A stretch of 33,548 nt of DNA from Flavobacteriales bacterium (GCA_020435415.1 JAGQZQ010000031.1:1-33548), one strand, 5' to 3'. Shown: positions 25,235 to 33,210, numbered from the stretch's first letter. Numbers and translations are program-made. Notes: generated from the sequence alone by a model not told the origin.

Positions 25235-25795
25235 ATGAAGTGGAAATTAAATTGGAAGATCAGTCTGGCGGCTTTGATGGTATGGGCGTGTATGACCGTT
25301 ACACCGGCTACAGCACAGCGATACCGGAAATCGTCTTTTCAGATCAGAGAATGGGGCATCGGGCCCGAGTTGATCTTTAATTTCACCGGAAGGGAACTCG
25401 GATTTGGTGGCAGAGCCCACCTTTACGTGGGACGTTATTTATTTTTCTCACCTGAGGTGACCTTCTTCCCGGGCTTCCGGTATTACAAGGAATTGTATGT
25501 TGGTGCAGGTGCACACTACAATACCACACCCGATTCCAAGTGGGGTCTTTATGGAATGGTAAACCTGAGCTGGAACCGCTGGTTTAATTATGATGAGTTC
25601 GTGACCCCCAAAGCCAAACCACATAACCTGGCTGTCGAACCTGGTATCGGTATTGTGAAGAACCGGGGTTGCCTGAGACCGTTTGGTGAATTACGGTACA
25701 ACTGGAAATGGCACGAAGGTTCAATACGTGCGGGACTTCTGTTTTTCTTCGGGAATTGTCAGACCAAAGAATTTTGTCCACCTGCAAAACTGTAA
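25235..25795 (+). CDS. Small outer-membrane beta-barrel-like protein
   Basis: I used the ATG at 25235 (186 residues), where a signal peptide begins and cleaves after ATA (residues 25-27); an earlier in-frame ATG at 25142 would put a very basic stretch in front. The mature protein consists of short amphipathic strands rich in Gly, Tyr and Phe (GIGPELIFNFTGRELGFGGRA, LYVGRYLFFSPEVTFFPG, SWNRWFNY). It ends in a barrel-like strand plus a tail with two cysteines (NCQTKEFC). It resembles small outer-membrane beta-barrels but I cannot place it in a named family. It lies 61 bases after dprA and ten before the lipoprotein gene. Confidence 0.72.
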   Translation: MKWKLNWKISLAALMVWACMTVTPATAQRYRKSSFQIREWGIGPELIFNFTGRELGFGGRAHLYVGRYLFFSPEVTFFPGFRYYKELYVGAGAHYNTTPDSKWGLYGMVNLSWNRWFNYDEFVTPKAKPHNLAVEPGIGIVKNRGCLRPFGELRYNWKWHEGSIRAGLLFFFGNCQTKEFCPPAKL

Positions 25796-25805
25796 ATGAG
25801 AATCC

Positions 25806-26687
25806 ATGAAAAAAGTTTTTCAACCGTTTGTACTCATATGTGCCATCACCTCCGTTCTCTGGGTCGGATGTAAAAGTGAACGTGCTGAAAAAGGCAACTC
25901 ATTCGAATCCGCAGATGCCTTTTTTGACCAGCACAAACAGGAAGAACAAACCCTGGTGCTGGATACGGGTGGCACCGGTCCGATCATCGGAAAGATGGGT
26001 ACGCGTATTTATGCCGATTCATCCATCTTCATGGATGCAAACGGAAATGATGTGTCATATCCCATTATCCTGAAACTGATCGAACTTTATCCGGCAGGGG
26101 ACATTCTGCTTTACCGCACGCCCACCATCGGAAGTGGCGGACAACTGTTGAGATCCGGAGGTGAGATCAAGCTGACCGCATACAAAGATGGCCAGGCTTT
26201 GTCCCTGAAGCCGGGAAAAAATATCCCTGTAGACATGCCTTCCACCAACCCGGAAACCGGCATGACCATATTCTCAGGTAGCGGTGATCCACCGACGGCC
26301 TGGACTGATCACACCATCGCCATTCAGACCACGGTCGGATATTACCAGGCTTTTCCGGACTACCTGGGCTGGATCAATTGTGATAAGTTGTACAGCTTTA
26401 CCGGAGACAAAACCAACATCCAATTCGAGGTGGATGGGACCGGTGGTGAGAATATCGCCCTGTTTGTGGTGTTCGATAATTTCCTTTCCGTTCTGACCGT
26501 ATCCGATCTGTTATCGCCCGAAGTACCGGTAGGTGAAACCGTGACGATCATCGGCATTGCGATGGATAAGCAGGGAAACTATCGCCTGCACCAAAGCCAG
26601 GAAACCATTGCTACCGGTATGACCGTGACACTGGACATGCAGGAAAAAACGGAGCAGGAAGTGCTGGATGCCGTTGCAGCTTTGTAA
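25806..26687 (+). CDS. Lipoprotein with ZU5-like beta-sandwich segment
   Basis: A 293-residue lipoprotein: signal peptide with lipobox WVGC, lipidated Cys22. Residues about 60-145 (GTRIYADSSIFMDANGNDVSY, ILLYRTPTIGSGGQLLRSGG, LKPGKNIPVDMPS) resemble the ZU5-like/surface beta domains of many Bacteroidota lipoproteins, in which a rigid beta-sandwich carries cell-surface modules. The C-terminal half is also beta-rich and ends in a helix. The lipobox has tryptophan at -3, as in GldB here. It starts ten bases after the barrel gene, so the two may form one envelope unit. No catalytic motif is seen. Its role is unknown. Confidence 0.75.
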   Translation: MKKVFQPFVLICAITSVLWVGCKSERAEKGNSFESADAFFDQHKQEEQTLVLDTGGTGPIIGKMGTRIYADSSIFMDANGNDVSYPIILKLIELYPAGDILLYRTPTIGSGGQLLRSGGEIKLTAYKDGQALSLKPGKNIPVDMPSTNPETGMTIFSGSGDPPTAWTDHTIAIQTTVGYYQAFPDYLGWINCDKLYSFTGDKTNIQFEVDGTGGENIALFVVFDNFLSVLTVSDLLSPEVPVGETVTIIGIAMDKQGNYRLHQSQETIATGMTVTLDMQEKTEQEVLDAVAAL

Positions 26688-26696
26688 GAAGCTAAC

Positions 26697-27713
26697 CTAC
26701 CAGATCCCGGGAAAGAATTTCCACTTTACCTTTTCGCAATAGGCCTGGTATTCCGGGTCTGACATCAGATGTTTTTCTTCTGTCAGGCCACGCAGGATGT
26801 AAATGGCGGTCCACATGGCCAGGAACAGGATCACAATGGGACGTTCCGGAACGGCGGGCAGGATCGTGCACCACCACATCAGGTTCTTCGCGGTATAATG
26901 GGGATGCCTGAGCCAGCGGTAAGGGCCGTTCGTGATGATCCCGCGATTCGTCAGGTTCGAACATTTTGTGCCCAGCACCCCCACACTCCAGAACATCAGT
27001 CCCATCAAAGCCAGCATCAGAATACGAACAATAAATGTGGTCACCTCATTCCCGAAGGAAGCGTTGATATTGATCTCAAAGCGGATGTGCCTCGAAATGA
27101 AATTGGAGAATGGCGGATAGCATGCCAGCGTCACCGCCCATCCGAACAAGCTCGGATCAACAGATTTTACTTTGTTGTTCAATGCCGGAGATTCCACGAT
27201 GTAGCCGAACAGGTAAATACCGGTCAGGGTCACGTAACATACCGACACCAGTAACGGAAACAGTTGTGTATTGAAATAGGAGATCGTTGCTGAGAACTGG
27301 TTGCTGTCTGCCAATAACTGAAGACTGTAATATTTCAGGTTGGCAAGATTCCGGTACGAGAAATTCATCATCACCGGAATGAAATAGAACTTCACCCAGA
27401 AAGCCAGGAATGCCACACGGTCTTCCGGATTGGCCTTTTCTTTTTTCCGTTTGATCAGTACACGGTAAAGGTGGCCAATGTAACGCCCCATCATCCACCC
27501 CTTGGTATCCTGTCCTTTCTGCAAACGAATTCGTGTGACATGAACGGCATATACCGAGTAAGCCGCAGCTAGCAGCAGCAGGCTGTATTGCAAACGGGTA
27601 TTCAGAAATGTATGGTAATACGGTATGGTGTTATAAACCAATATGGCAGTCCATACCATAGCAAGTTCTGCCAGATACCGGTGAAAAATCCGTTGCCCTG
27701 AGGGTAGGTTCAT
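26697..27713 (-). CDS. Membrane protein with C-terminal isoprenylcysteine/phospholipid methyltransferase-like domain
   Basis: A 338-residue polytopic membrane protein. The C-terminal part matches the ICMT/PEMT-type membrane methyltransferases: NGPYRWLRHPHYTAKNL (SAM-binding region), followed by a hydrophobic stretch, LTEEKHLMSDPEYQAYCEKVKW and a terminal FFPGIW. About six additional hydrophobic helices precede it, making it larger than the roughly 200-residue members. The substrate cannot be deduced; the family methylates lipids, steroid-like compounds or cysteine groups. It converges on the lipoprotein gene with nine bases between the stop codons. Confidence 0.8.
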   Translation of the reverse strand: MNLPSGQRIFHRYLAELAMVWTAILVYNTIPYYHTFLNTRLQYSLLLLAAAYSVYAVHVTRIRLQKGQDTKGWMMGRYIGHLYRVLIKRKKEKANPEDRVAFLAFWVKFYFIPVMMNFSYRNLANLKYYSLQLLADSNQFSATISYFNTQLFPLLVSVCYVTLTGIYLFGYIVESPALNNKVKSVDPSLFGWAVTLACYPPFSNFISRHIRFEININASFGNEVTTFIVRILMLALMGLMFWSVGVLGTKCSNLTNRGIITNGPYRWLRHPHYTAKNLMWWCTILPAVPERPIVILFLAMWTAIYILRGLTEEKHLMSDPEYQAYCEKVKWKFFPGIW

Positions 27714-27749
27714 GCAGGTAAAGTTACACGACCATTCGGAAGTTTCTAT

Positions 27750-28092
27750 GATCCCAGGTCATGCAATAGAAAAAAGCTATTGCATGACGCATAAGAAAAT
27801 CATAGGATACCGATTGTTTGGTTCGGAAGAAATTCTTGATTTTCTAATGCGGGATAACCCTCCCGCACGTGCGGGACATATAGTTCAGCGCGAAAAGCGC
27901 TTCCTAATGTATAATCTAGGATAATCCCAAACTATGCAATAGAAAATCTTCTACTGCATAGCGATTAAGAAAATCAACCTTTCCGGCCTATACTTCGTAC
28001 ATCCGAAAAGTGATTTTCTAAATCGGGATAACCCCAACTAAATACAGATAGTTCGGCTCGTTCCTCACCTCCTACTGCATAAGTTGGGGTAA
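27750..28092. repeat. Tandem pair of structured non-coding repeats
   Basis: This 431-base gap (27714-28144) between divergent genes holds two diverged copies of a unit of about 170 bases: 27750-27925 and 27923-28092. Shared blocks include TCCCA, ATGCAATAGAAAA, CTAnTGCAT, TAAGAAAATCA, TGATTTTCTAA, CGGGATAACCC, ATAGTTC and a closing GGnTAAT. Each copy opens with a hairpin: perfect 12 bp in copy 1 (27758-27769 with 27777-27788) and 10 of 11 bp in copy 2 (27932-27942 with 27951-27961). Each then has AAGAAAATCA pairing with TGATTTTCT. Copy 1 also has CCCGCACGTGCGGG and GCGC-GAAAA-GCGC hairpins. Copy 2 closes with ACCCCAACT against AGTTGGGGT. It could be a mobile hairpin element or a structured RNA. 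No protein-coding signal is seen. Confidence 0.75.
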
Positions 28093-28118
28093 TATGTTAA
28101 ACATATCCATACAACAAC

Positions 28119-28126
28119 TACCTTTG
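28119..28126 (+). promoter_or_regulatory. Bacteroidota -7 promoter box (TACCTTTG) for the two-component genes
   Basis: TACCTTTG matches TAnnTTTG exactly and lies 18 bases upstream of the response-regulator ATG. A canonical -33 box is not obvious at 17-23 bases. Confidence 0.55.
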
Positions 28127-28144
28127 GAATAAGCGATCATTTCT

Positions 28145-28819
28145 ATGAAGATCCTGATCATTGAGGATGAACCAAAATTAGCCGCTTTCCTGCAACAGGG
28201 GCTGGAGGAAAACGACTTTGATACAGAAGTTGTTTACGATGGTTTGATGGGTCAGCGCATGGTCCTCCAGCATACTTTTGACATGGTGATCCTGGATGTG
28301 ATCATTCCTCACCTGAACGGATTGGAGTTATGCGCCATCATCAAAAAAGAAAAACCCCATTTGCCTGTTCTGATGCTCACCGCACTGGGTACCACGGATG
28401 ATAAGATCACAGGACTGGATGCTGGTGCGGATGACTACCTGGTAAAGCCATTTGAATTTCGTGAGTTACTTGCCAGGGTGCGTGCCCTGACACGCAGGAC
28501 GGGACCAGGCCAGGCGGCCACCAACCAATTGAAAGTGGCCGACCTCACCCTTGACCTGGATAAGAAGGTGGCCATACGGGGCGATAAAACCATTACCCTT
28601 ACCGCCAAGGAATTCGGGTTGTTGGAATACCTGATGCGTAACCGGGGCCGGGTGGTGTCACGAGTAGACATTGCCGAGAAAGTATGGGACATCACCTTTG
28701 ATACGGGCACCAATGTGGTGGATGTTTATGTGAATCTCCTTCGAAAGAAAATCGACAGGGACTTCCCGGAAAAGCTTATCGAAACCAGGGTGGGCATGGG
28801 ATATGTTCTAAAAGCATAG
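28145..28819 (+). CDS. OmpR-family response regulator
   Basis: A 224-residue two-component response regulator. The receiver domain (1-120) has the acidic pair E7/D8, the phosphorylated D51 (VILDVIIP), T79 and K101 (LVKPFEF). The C-terminal winged-helix domain (about 125-224) has LTAKEFGLLEYL, DVYVNLLRKKID and the closing GMGYVLKA wing. The sequence is of the CusR/RprY-like OmpR subgroup. It ends two bases before the histidine kinase gene, so the pair is cotranscribed. Ligand and regulon are not visible. Confidence 0.95.
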   Translation: MKILIIEDEPKLAAFLQQGLEENDFDTEVVYDGLMGQRMVLQHTFDMVILDVIIPHLNGLELCAIIKKEKPHLPVLMLTALGTTDDKITGLDAGADDYLVKPFEFRELLARVRALTRRTGPGQAATNQLKVADLTLDLDKKVAIRGDKTITLTAKEFGLLEYLMRNRGRVVSRVDIAEKVWDITFDTGTNVVDVYVNLLRKKIDRDFPEKLIETRVGMGYVLKA

Positions 28820-28821
28820 CC

Positions 28822-30189
28822 ATGCAGCTGCGCCAGCGACTTACCTACCTTTTCGTGATCATTGTGGCATTGGTGCTGTTGGTATTCTCCATTGCCGTTT
28901 ATACCCTTTCCGCGGATTACCGCCACGATGACTTTTACAACCGCCTGCAAAGCAAGGCCAGCAATACCGCCAAACTCCTGATAGAAGTGGAAGAGATCGA
29001 TGCCAATCTGCTTCGGAAGATGGAGAAGGACAACCCCGTAAGCCTGCCCAAAGAAGAAATCCTTATCTACAATTACAGGAACGAGCTGGTGTATTCAAGC
29101 AATGAAAAAAGCCAGATCCATATTAACACCGAATTGCTTGATAAGATCAGGCTGGAAGAAGAAGTTCAGTTTACACAGGAGAAATATGAAGTGCTGGGAT
29201 TTCTATACACCGGACAGTATGACCGGTTCGCCGTGATTGCTGCCGCTGAAGATATATACGGATTGCGAAAACTGGCCAATCTGCGCACCGTTATTTTCAT
29301 TGCTTTCGGTGTAAGCGTGGTGATCGTTTTCTTTTTAGGATGGGTCTTTGCCGGCAGGGCCTTGCGACCGATCTCCAGGGTGATCAGGCAGGTGGAAAAC
29401 ATCACCATCACCAGTCTGAATTTAAGGGTCGACGAAGGAAACGGTCAGGATGAGATTGCGAAGGTGGCCAGAACATTCAACGAAATGCTGGACAGGCTGG
29501 AAGCGGCTTTTAAAATGCAGAAGAATTTCATTGCCAATGCGTCGCATGAATTGAGGACACCGCTCACTGCCATCACCGGTCAGCTGGAGGTTTTGCTAAT
29601 GAAGGAACGTGATAATGAAACGTATCGCAAAACAGTCGAATCAGTTCTGGAAGATATCAAGGGACTGAATACCATCTCAAACCGCTTATTGCTTTTAGCG
29701 CAGGCGAGTACGGAGATTTCCCGTTCGGAGTTCAAGCCCATCCGCCTGGACGATATCATATGGCAGGTACGTTCTGAGTTAATAAAACGCAATCCCGGTT
29801 ATCAGATCGATATTTCGCTGGACAGTGGTATGGACAATGACGACCGGCTTACCGTTTCAGGGGTGGAGAACCTGATAAAAACGGTGGTGATGAATTTGAT
29901 TGAGAACGGCTGTAAGTACGGAGAAAGCGGGAAGGTAGAAGTACTGCTGGGTGAAAACAAAGGCATGATGGAGGTGCGTGTGATTGATAAGGGAATCGGA
30001 ATTGAGGCCGCTGACATTGATAGGATATTCGAACCTTTCCATCGTGGAAAAAACGTCATGGGCATTTCGGGACATGGTATCGGTTTGTCACTGGTGGCAC
30101 GTATTGTAGCACTTCACGGTGGGGAGATAAAAGTATATTCCAAGGTGGGCGAGGGTTCTACCTTTCTGTTGATGCTGCCTCTAGCATAA
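28822..30189 (+). CDS. Sensor histidine kinase paired with the OmpR regulator
   Basis: A 455-residue inner-membrane sensor kinase. It has membrane helices at about 8-30 and 152-178 with a periplasmic sensor region of about 120 residues between them. HAMP follows (RALRPISRVIRQVENI), then a HisKA dimerisation domain with the phosphorylated H242 in NASHELRTPLTAITGQL, then a HATPase domain with the N box (NLIENGCKYG), DKGIGI and GHGIGL. It starts two bases after the response regulator. All catalytic motifs are intact. The signal is unknown; the periplasmic region has no recognisable fold from the sequence alone. Confidence 0.95.
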   Translation: MQLRQRLTYLFVIIVALVLLVFSIAVYTLSADYRHDDFYNRLQSKASNTAKLLIEVEEIDANLLRKMEKDNPVSLPKEEILIYNYRNELVYSSNEKSQIHINTELLDKIRLEEEVQFTQEKYEVLGFLYTGQYDRFAVIAAAEDIYGLRKLANLRTVIFIAFGVSVVIVFFLGWVFAGRALRPISRVIRQVENITITSLNLRVDEGNGQDEIAKVARTFNEMLDRLEAAFKMQKNFIANASHELRTPLTAITGQLEVLLMKERDNETYRKTVESVLEDIKGLNTISNRLLLLAQASTEISRSEFKPIRLDDIIWQVRSELIKRNPGYQIDISLDSGMDNDDRLTVSGVENLIKTVVMNLIENGCKYGESGKVEVLLGENKGMMEVRVIDKGIGIEAADIDRIFEPFHRGKNVMGISGHGIGLSLVARIVALHGGEIKVYSKVGEGSTFLLMLPLA

Positions 30190-30289
30190 GGGTTGGATTC
30201 CAAATTCACTTTCTTCATCCTTTTTTAATCCTGCTTTCATCGGGCCTTCATTTGACCACATCATTTTTGTATAAATAACACACCAAATC

Positions 30290-31177
30290 ATGAAAACAAC
30301 AACAATCAGTTCGGACAAAAAAACCAGGGCTTTGGCTATCGGTGGAACCGTCCTCGTTTTCGGACTGTTATCAGGAGTCATCTACCTGCACGACAATAAT
30401 TCCACACTGCAAGACTGGCTGGACGACGCACGCCTGAAACAAGAGTCGTTGTTATCTGCCAAGCTGGAGCAGGAGAAGAAGGCCAACTTTCTGGATGCAT
30501 CTATGATCCATCTTAAAAAGAACTTCCAGAACCTGACGAGGGAAATGGAGTTGAATGAAAAGACGCTGGCTTCCAAACAGGCCGAGATCAATGCCCTGAC
30601 CAAGGAAAATAAGTCGGTCAAAGCGCTGAAGGCAGAGGTGAAGAACCTGAAATCCAAAAGGGAAATGCTGGAGAAAGACCTGGCTGCGCTTGGAAACAGG
30701 TTGACCCTTGCGGAGGAGAACAACCGCAAAATGAACAATGACCTTGTGATTGCCGAAAACAAGAACAAGGAACTGAACGACCGTCTGATCATATACCAGT
30801 CGATCGCTGCGGGTAACTTCAGGGTCAATGCGACGAAGAACAATGAGGAAAAACTCACGGTTTCGTCAAAACGTGCCCGGAAGATCTCTGTGGGATTTGA
30901 CTTGCCTGCGGATATGACGGATAACATAGATTTCCGGATCGTAACCCCTGAGGGCAAGGAGATCGGAAATAAAGCCCCCGGTCTGACCTACGAAGTACTG
31001 GATAATGAAGGAACCGCTTATGCAAGTACGGAAGCCGGTATGATCAATACGGTGGAAGGCTTCAGGAGGGTGGAGTTGTCATACGCTCCCAAAGCGCACC
31101 TGTCGAAAGGGGTCTACAGGATTGACATCATCAACCACGGAAAAGTTGTTGGAAGCTGCCAGCTGAAGTTAAGGTAA
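30290..31177 (+). CDS. Membrane-anchored coiled-coil protein of unknown function
   Basis: A 295-residue protein with a single N-terminal membrane helix (about 13-33), then a long coiled coil at about 39-168 rich in Lys, Glu and Leu (heptads such as LTREMELNEKTL, LEKDLAALGNRL). A C-terminal globular, beta-rich domain follows at about 180-295 (KISVGFDLPADM, RIVTPEGKEIG, KGVYRIDIINHGKVVGSC). It is probably anchored in the inner membrane with the coiled coil in the periplasm. It lies 100 bases after the histidine kinase gene and is closed by a strong terminator, so it may be part of, or controlled by, the two-component unit. No family can be named. Confidence 0.82.
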   Translation: MKTTTISSDKKTRALAIGGTVLVFGLLSGVIYLHDNNSTLQDWLDDARLKQESLLSAKLEQEKKANFLDASMIHLKKNFQNLTREMELNEKTLASKQAEINALTKENKSVKALKAEVKNLKSKREMLEKDLAALGNRLTLAEENNRKMNNDLVIAENKNKELNDRLIIYQSIAAGNFRVNATKNNEEKLTVSSKRARKISVGFDLPADMTDNIDFRIVTPEGKEIGNKAPGLTYEVLDNEGTAYASTEAGMINTVEGFRRVELSYAPKAHLSKGVYRIDIINHGKVVGSCQLKLR

Positions 31178-31198
31178 CCCAAGGCGGTTTTTCATGGA

Positions 31199-31241
31199 AA
31201 GGAAGGGGCTCGTTCGCGATGGCGGGCTCCTTCTTTTTTTT
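31199..31241 (+). terminator. Rho-independent terminator after the coiled-coil protein gene
   Basis: An 11-bp stem (31202-31212 with 31223-31233, two G-U pairs) with a ten-base loop is followed by eight Ts, 24 bases after the stop codon. Confidence 0.92.
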
Positions 31242-31276
31242 AATATGATTCCCCAAAGTTTAGCATGACTGCACCA

Positions 31277-31317
31277 AATCACCCATCACCAAATCACCAC
31301 ATCACCACATCACCAAA
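31277..31317. repeat. Octamer tandem repeat, first block
   Basis: Units of about eight bases, ATCACCAC with some ATCACCAA variants, repeat about five times. The same unit recurs at 31543-31590. The 463-base stretch 31178-31640 holds no gene; its 5' end is the terminator and the rest is these repeats, a small CATTCG/CGAATG hairpin near 31344 and GTTTAAG heptamers near 31388. Confidence 0.8.
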
Positions 31318-31433
31318 TAATTTTTAGTTTCTGGTTGGGGGACATTCGTTGTTGCGAATGACACAGGAGGGTTAATGGTTTAAAGTGTAAGGTTTAAGGT
31401 TTAAGGTTACCGTACGGCAAGCTCATTTTCAAA

Positions 31434-31633
31434 CCAGCCTGCCCCGCAATGGCCCAAGCGTCGGCTGGCAGGCCAGCCTACTATCACAATGGCTGGCGCT
31501 TCGGCTGGCAGGTTTTCACATCGTCAAATTTTCAAATTTTCAAATCACCACATCACCACATCACCACATCACCGCATCACCACATCATCACACCAGCCTG
31601 CTATCACAATGGCTGGCGCTTCGGCTGGCAGGT
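31434..31633. repeat. Three copies of a 41-base GGCTGG-containing repeat around a second octamer block
   Basis: A unit beginning CCAGCCTG and ending GGCTGGCAGG occurs at 31434-31472 (diverged), 31473-31513 and 31593-31633. The last two differ at one base of 41 and are exactly 120 bases apart. Each contains CCAGCC and GGCTGG 12 bases apart, able to form a hairpin. Between copies two and three lies a second ATCACCAC block (about 31543-31590). The region appears non-coding; short open frames here arise from the repeats. Confidence 0.8.
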
Positions 31634-31640
31634 CACCGCA

Positions 31641-31865
31641 TCAACCAATCACCTTAATAATATTCACAGGACACACTTCCGCGGCCTTATGCAGTTTTTC
31701 GGCCTCGTCATCTCCGGTGGTAACCTGGTAAATATTTTTTTTGGCCGTGCTGCCGATAAGCACGCTTTTGCCATCGGTTCGTGAAACACGCCACCGCTGT
31801 TTGTCTACCTCCACACAAGCATTGCATCCGATGCACTTATGCCGGTAATGGATGACCTTAATCAA
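31641..31865 (-). CDS. Small single-cluster ferredoxin
   Basis: A 74-residue ferredoxin. Cysteines C11, C14 and C17 (HKCIGCNAC) and a fourth at C65 followed by proline (AEVCPVNII) fit a single 3Fe-4S or 4Fe-4S cluster of the short type; the middle is replaced by a strand-rich segment instead of a second CxxCxxC cluster. The start is TTG at 31865, overlapping the 3' end of the U32 gene (its TAA stop lies at 31858-31860). It ends at the edge of the non-coding repeat region. The likely role is delivery of electrons to, or exchange with, the neighbouring U32 protein, but this is inferred from the overlap only. Confidence 0.85.
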   Translation of the reverse strand: MIKVIHYRHKCIGCNACVEVDKQRWRVSRTDGKSVLIGSTAKKNIYQVTTGDDEAEKLHKAAEVCPVNIIKVIG

Positions 31866-33102
31866 CTGAGGGAACGAGCTTGTACAACTTGTCCGAGGGC
31901 CGGATCACTTCCGGCATGGGCATTGAGAATACCTCACCTCGTTTTACGGATGGCACGGAAGCTTCCGCCACCCTTAATTCTTTCACTTCGCCATAAACCA
32001 CACCCGTGGTAGGTCCGGTGACCAGAATCTTGTCGCCAACACTCAGTTGCTGACTTTCGGCAATGAACTCGGCGGCTCCGACTTTCTTGAAGAATTTTCT
32101 TCCCTTTCCGATGTAAACCTTCTTCTCTGTGGCTTTGGAACCCGGATCTTTCGCCCATTCTCCGAGCTTACGCCCCATATAATAACCTTCCCAGAAACCG
32201 CGGTTGAAAACGGTTTCCAGATCCTTCATCCATTGTTCTACCTTATCGGGTGTATACGTGTCTTCATTGATGGCTTCCACAGCTTCACGGTAACAGCGGG
32301 TTGCTGTGAATACATAGTCGGCGGATCTGCCGCGTCCTTCGATCTTCAGCACGGAAACACCGGTGTTGACCAGCTGATCCAGGATGTCAATGGTGCAAAG
32401 GTCTTTTGCAGACATGATGTTCTCATTCTCCATCTGGAATTCAAAGCCATCATCCGCATCGGTGACGATGTAGCTCTTGCGGCAGTTCTGGAAACATGCA
32501 CCCCTGTTGGCGGATGCGTTGTGGGTGTGCAGACTCAGGTAGCATTTTCCGGAAACGGCCATGCACAGGGCGCCGTGCACGAATACTTCGGTGCGTACAA
32601 GTTTACCGGAGGGGCCTTTGATCTCTTTGCGTTCGATTTCTTTGACGATGGCAGCCTGTTGCTGAAAGGTCAGCTCACGGGAGAGGACCACCACATCGGC
32701 CCATTGTGAGAAGAAGCGCACGGATTCGACGTTGGTCACATTGGCCTGGGTGCTGATGTGAACGGGCAGACCGATCTCCTTTGCATGTTGCATGACCGCC
32801 AGGTCGGAGGCGATCACCGCATTGATGCCTGCTTTCAGGGCGGAATCCACCACCTTTTTCATGAAAGGAATATCATGGTCGTAGATGATGGTGTTGAGGG
32901 CGAGGTAGGCTTTGGCCTTTGTTTCGGCACATCTTGCCGCGATCTCTTCCAGGTCTTCCAGGGTAAAATTGGCAGAACTATGCGTGCGCATGTTCAGTTG
33001 CTCAACGCCGAAATAGATGGAGTTGGCGCCGGCCTTCAGGGCAGCCGCGAGCGATTCGAATGATCCGGCCGGGGCCATGATCTCTATGGGTCTGTTTTTC
33101 AA
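31858..33102 (-). CDS. U32 peptidase family protein, TrhP (YegQ)-like tRNA hydroxylation factor
   Basis: A 414-residue U32 family protein. It starts with the usual MAPAGSFESLAAAL, and contains the signature EVFVHGALCMAVSGKCYLS with C180 and C187, and C203 and C207 further on (GACFQNCRKSY), a set suited to an Fe-S cluster. Length and sequence fit the TrhP/YegQ branch. In E. coli TrhP adds the hydroxyl to uridine 34 of several tRNAs using prephenate; RlhA and the UbiU/V proteins are other branches. Despite the name these are not typical peptidases. The start is TTG at 33102; an internal ATG (residue 9) would remove conserved residues. The promoter box TACTTTTG on the minus strand is at 33120-33127. 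The ferredoxin gene overlaps its 3' end. Confidence 0.9.
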   Translation of the reverse strand: MKNRPIEIMAPAGSFESLAAALKAGANSIYFGVEQLNMRTHSSANFTLEDLEEIAARCAETKAKAYLALNTIIYDHDIPFMKKVVDSALKAGINAVIASDLAVMQHAKEIGLPVHISTQANVTNVESVRFFSQWADVVVLSRELTFQQQAAIVKEIERKEIKGPSGKLVRTEVFVHGALCMAVSGKCYLSLHTHNASANRGACFQNCRKSYIVTDADDGFEFQMENENIMSAKDLCTIDILDQLVNTGVSVLKIEGRGRSADYVFTATRCYREAVEAINEDTYTPDKVEQWMKDLETVFNRGFWEGYYMGRKLGEWAKDPGSKATEKKVYIGKGRKFFKKVGAAEFIAESQQLSVGDKILVTGPTTGVVYGEVKELRVAEASVPSVKRGEVFSMPMPEVIRPSDKLYKLVPSVD

Positions 33103-33119
33103 ATCCTGTCCTTTGTATG

Positions 33120-33127
33120 CAAAAGTA
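33120..33127 (-). promoter_or_regulatory. Bacteroidota -7 promoter box (TACTTTTG) for the U32-ferredoxin genes
   Basis: On the minus strand TACTTTTG fits TAnnTTTG, 17 bases before the TTG start. No -33 TTG is found at 17-23 bases. Confidence 0.45.
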
Positions 33128-33210
33128 AGGAATTGGCGGGAGAGTGGGGTGGAAAAGGATTTTCAGGGGGATGGCGTGGGTGGGATCAGGAGGTCTTTTA
33201 AAAAGTAGCC

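Noticed and set aside
27712-27924. 70-residue open frame in the tandem repeat region
   Set aside because: It is made from the first structured repeat, and the paired second copy does not preserve the frame.
31277-31317. ATCACCAC blocks as a CRISPR array
   Set aside because: The units are eight bases with no spacers and no cas genes; this is a simple tandem repeat.
31449-31784. 111-residue open frame over the short repeats
   Set aside because: Its translation is repeat-derived (for example YYHNGWRFGWQV occurs through the 41-base unit) and it runs into the antisense of the ferredoxin.
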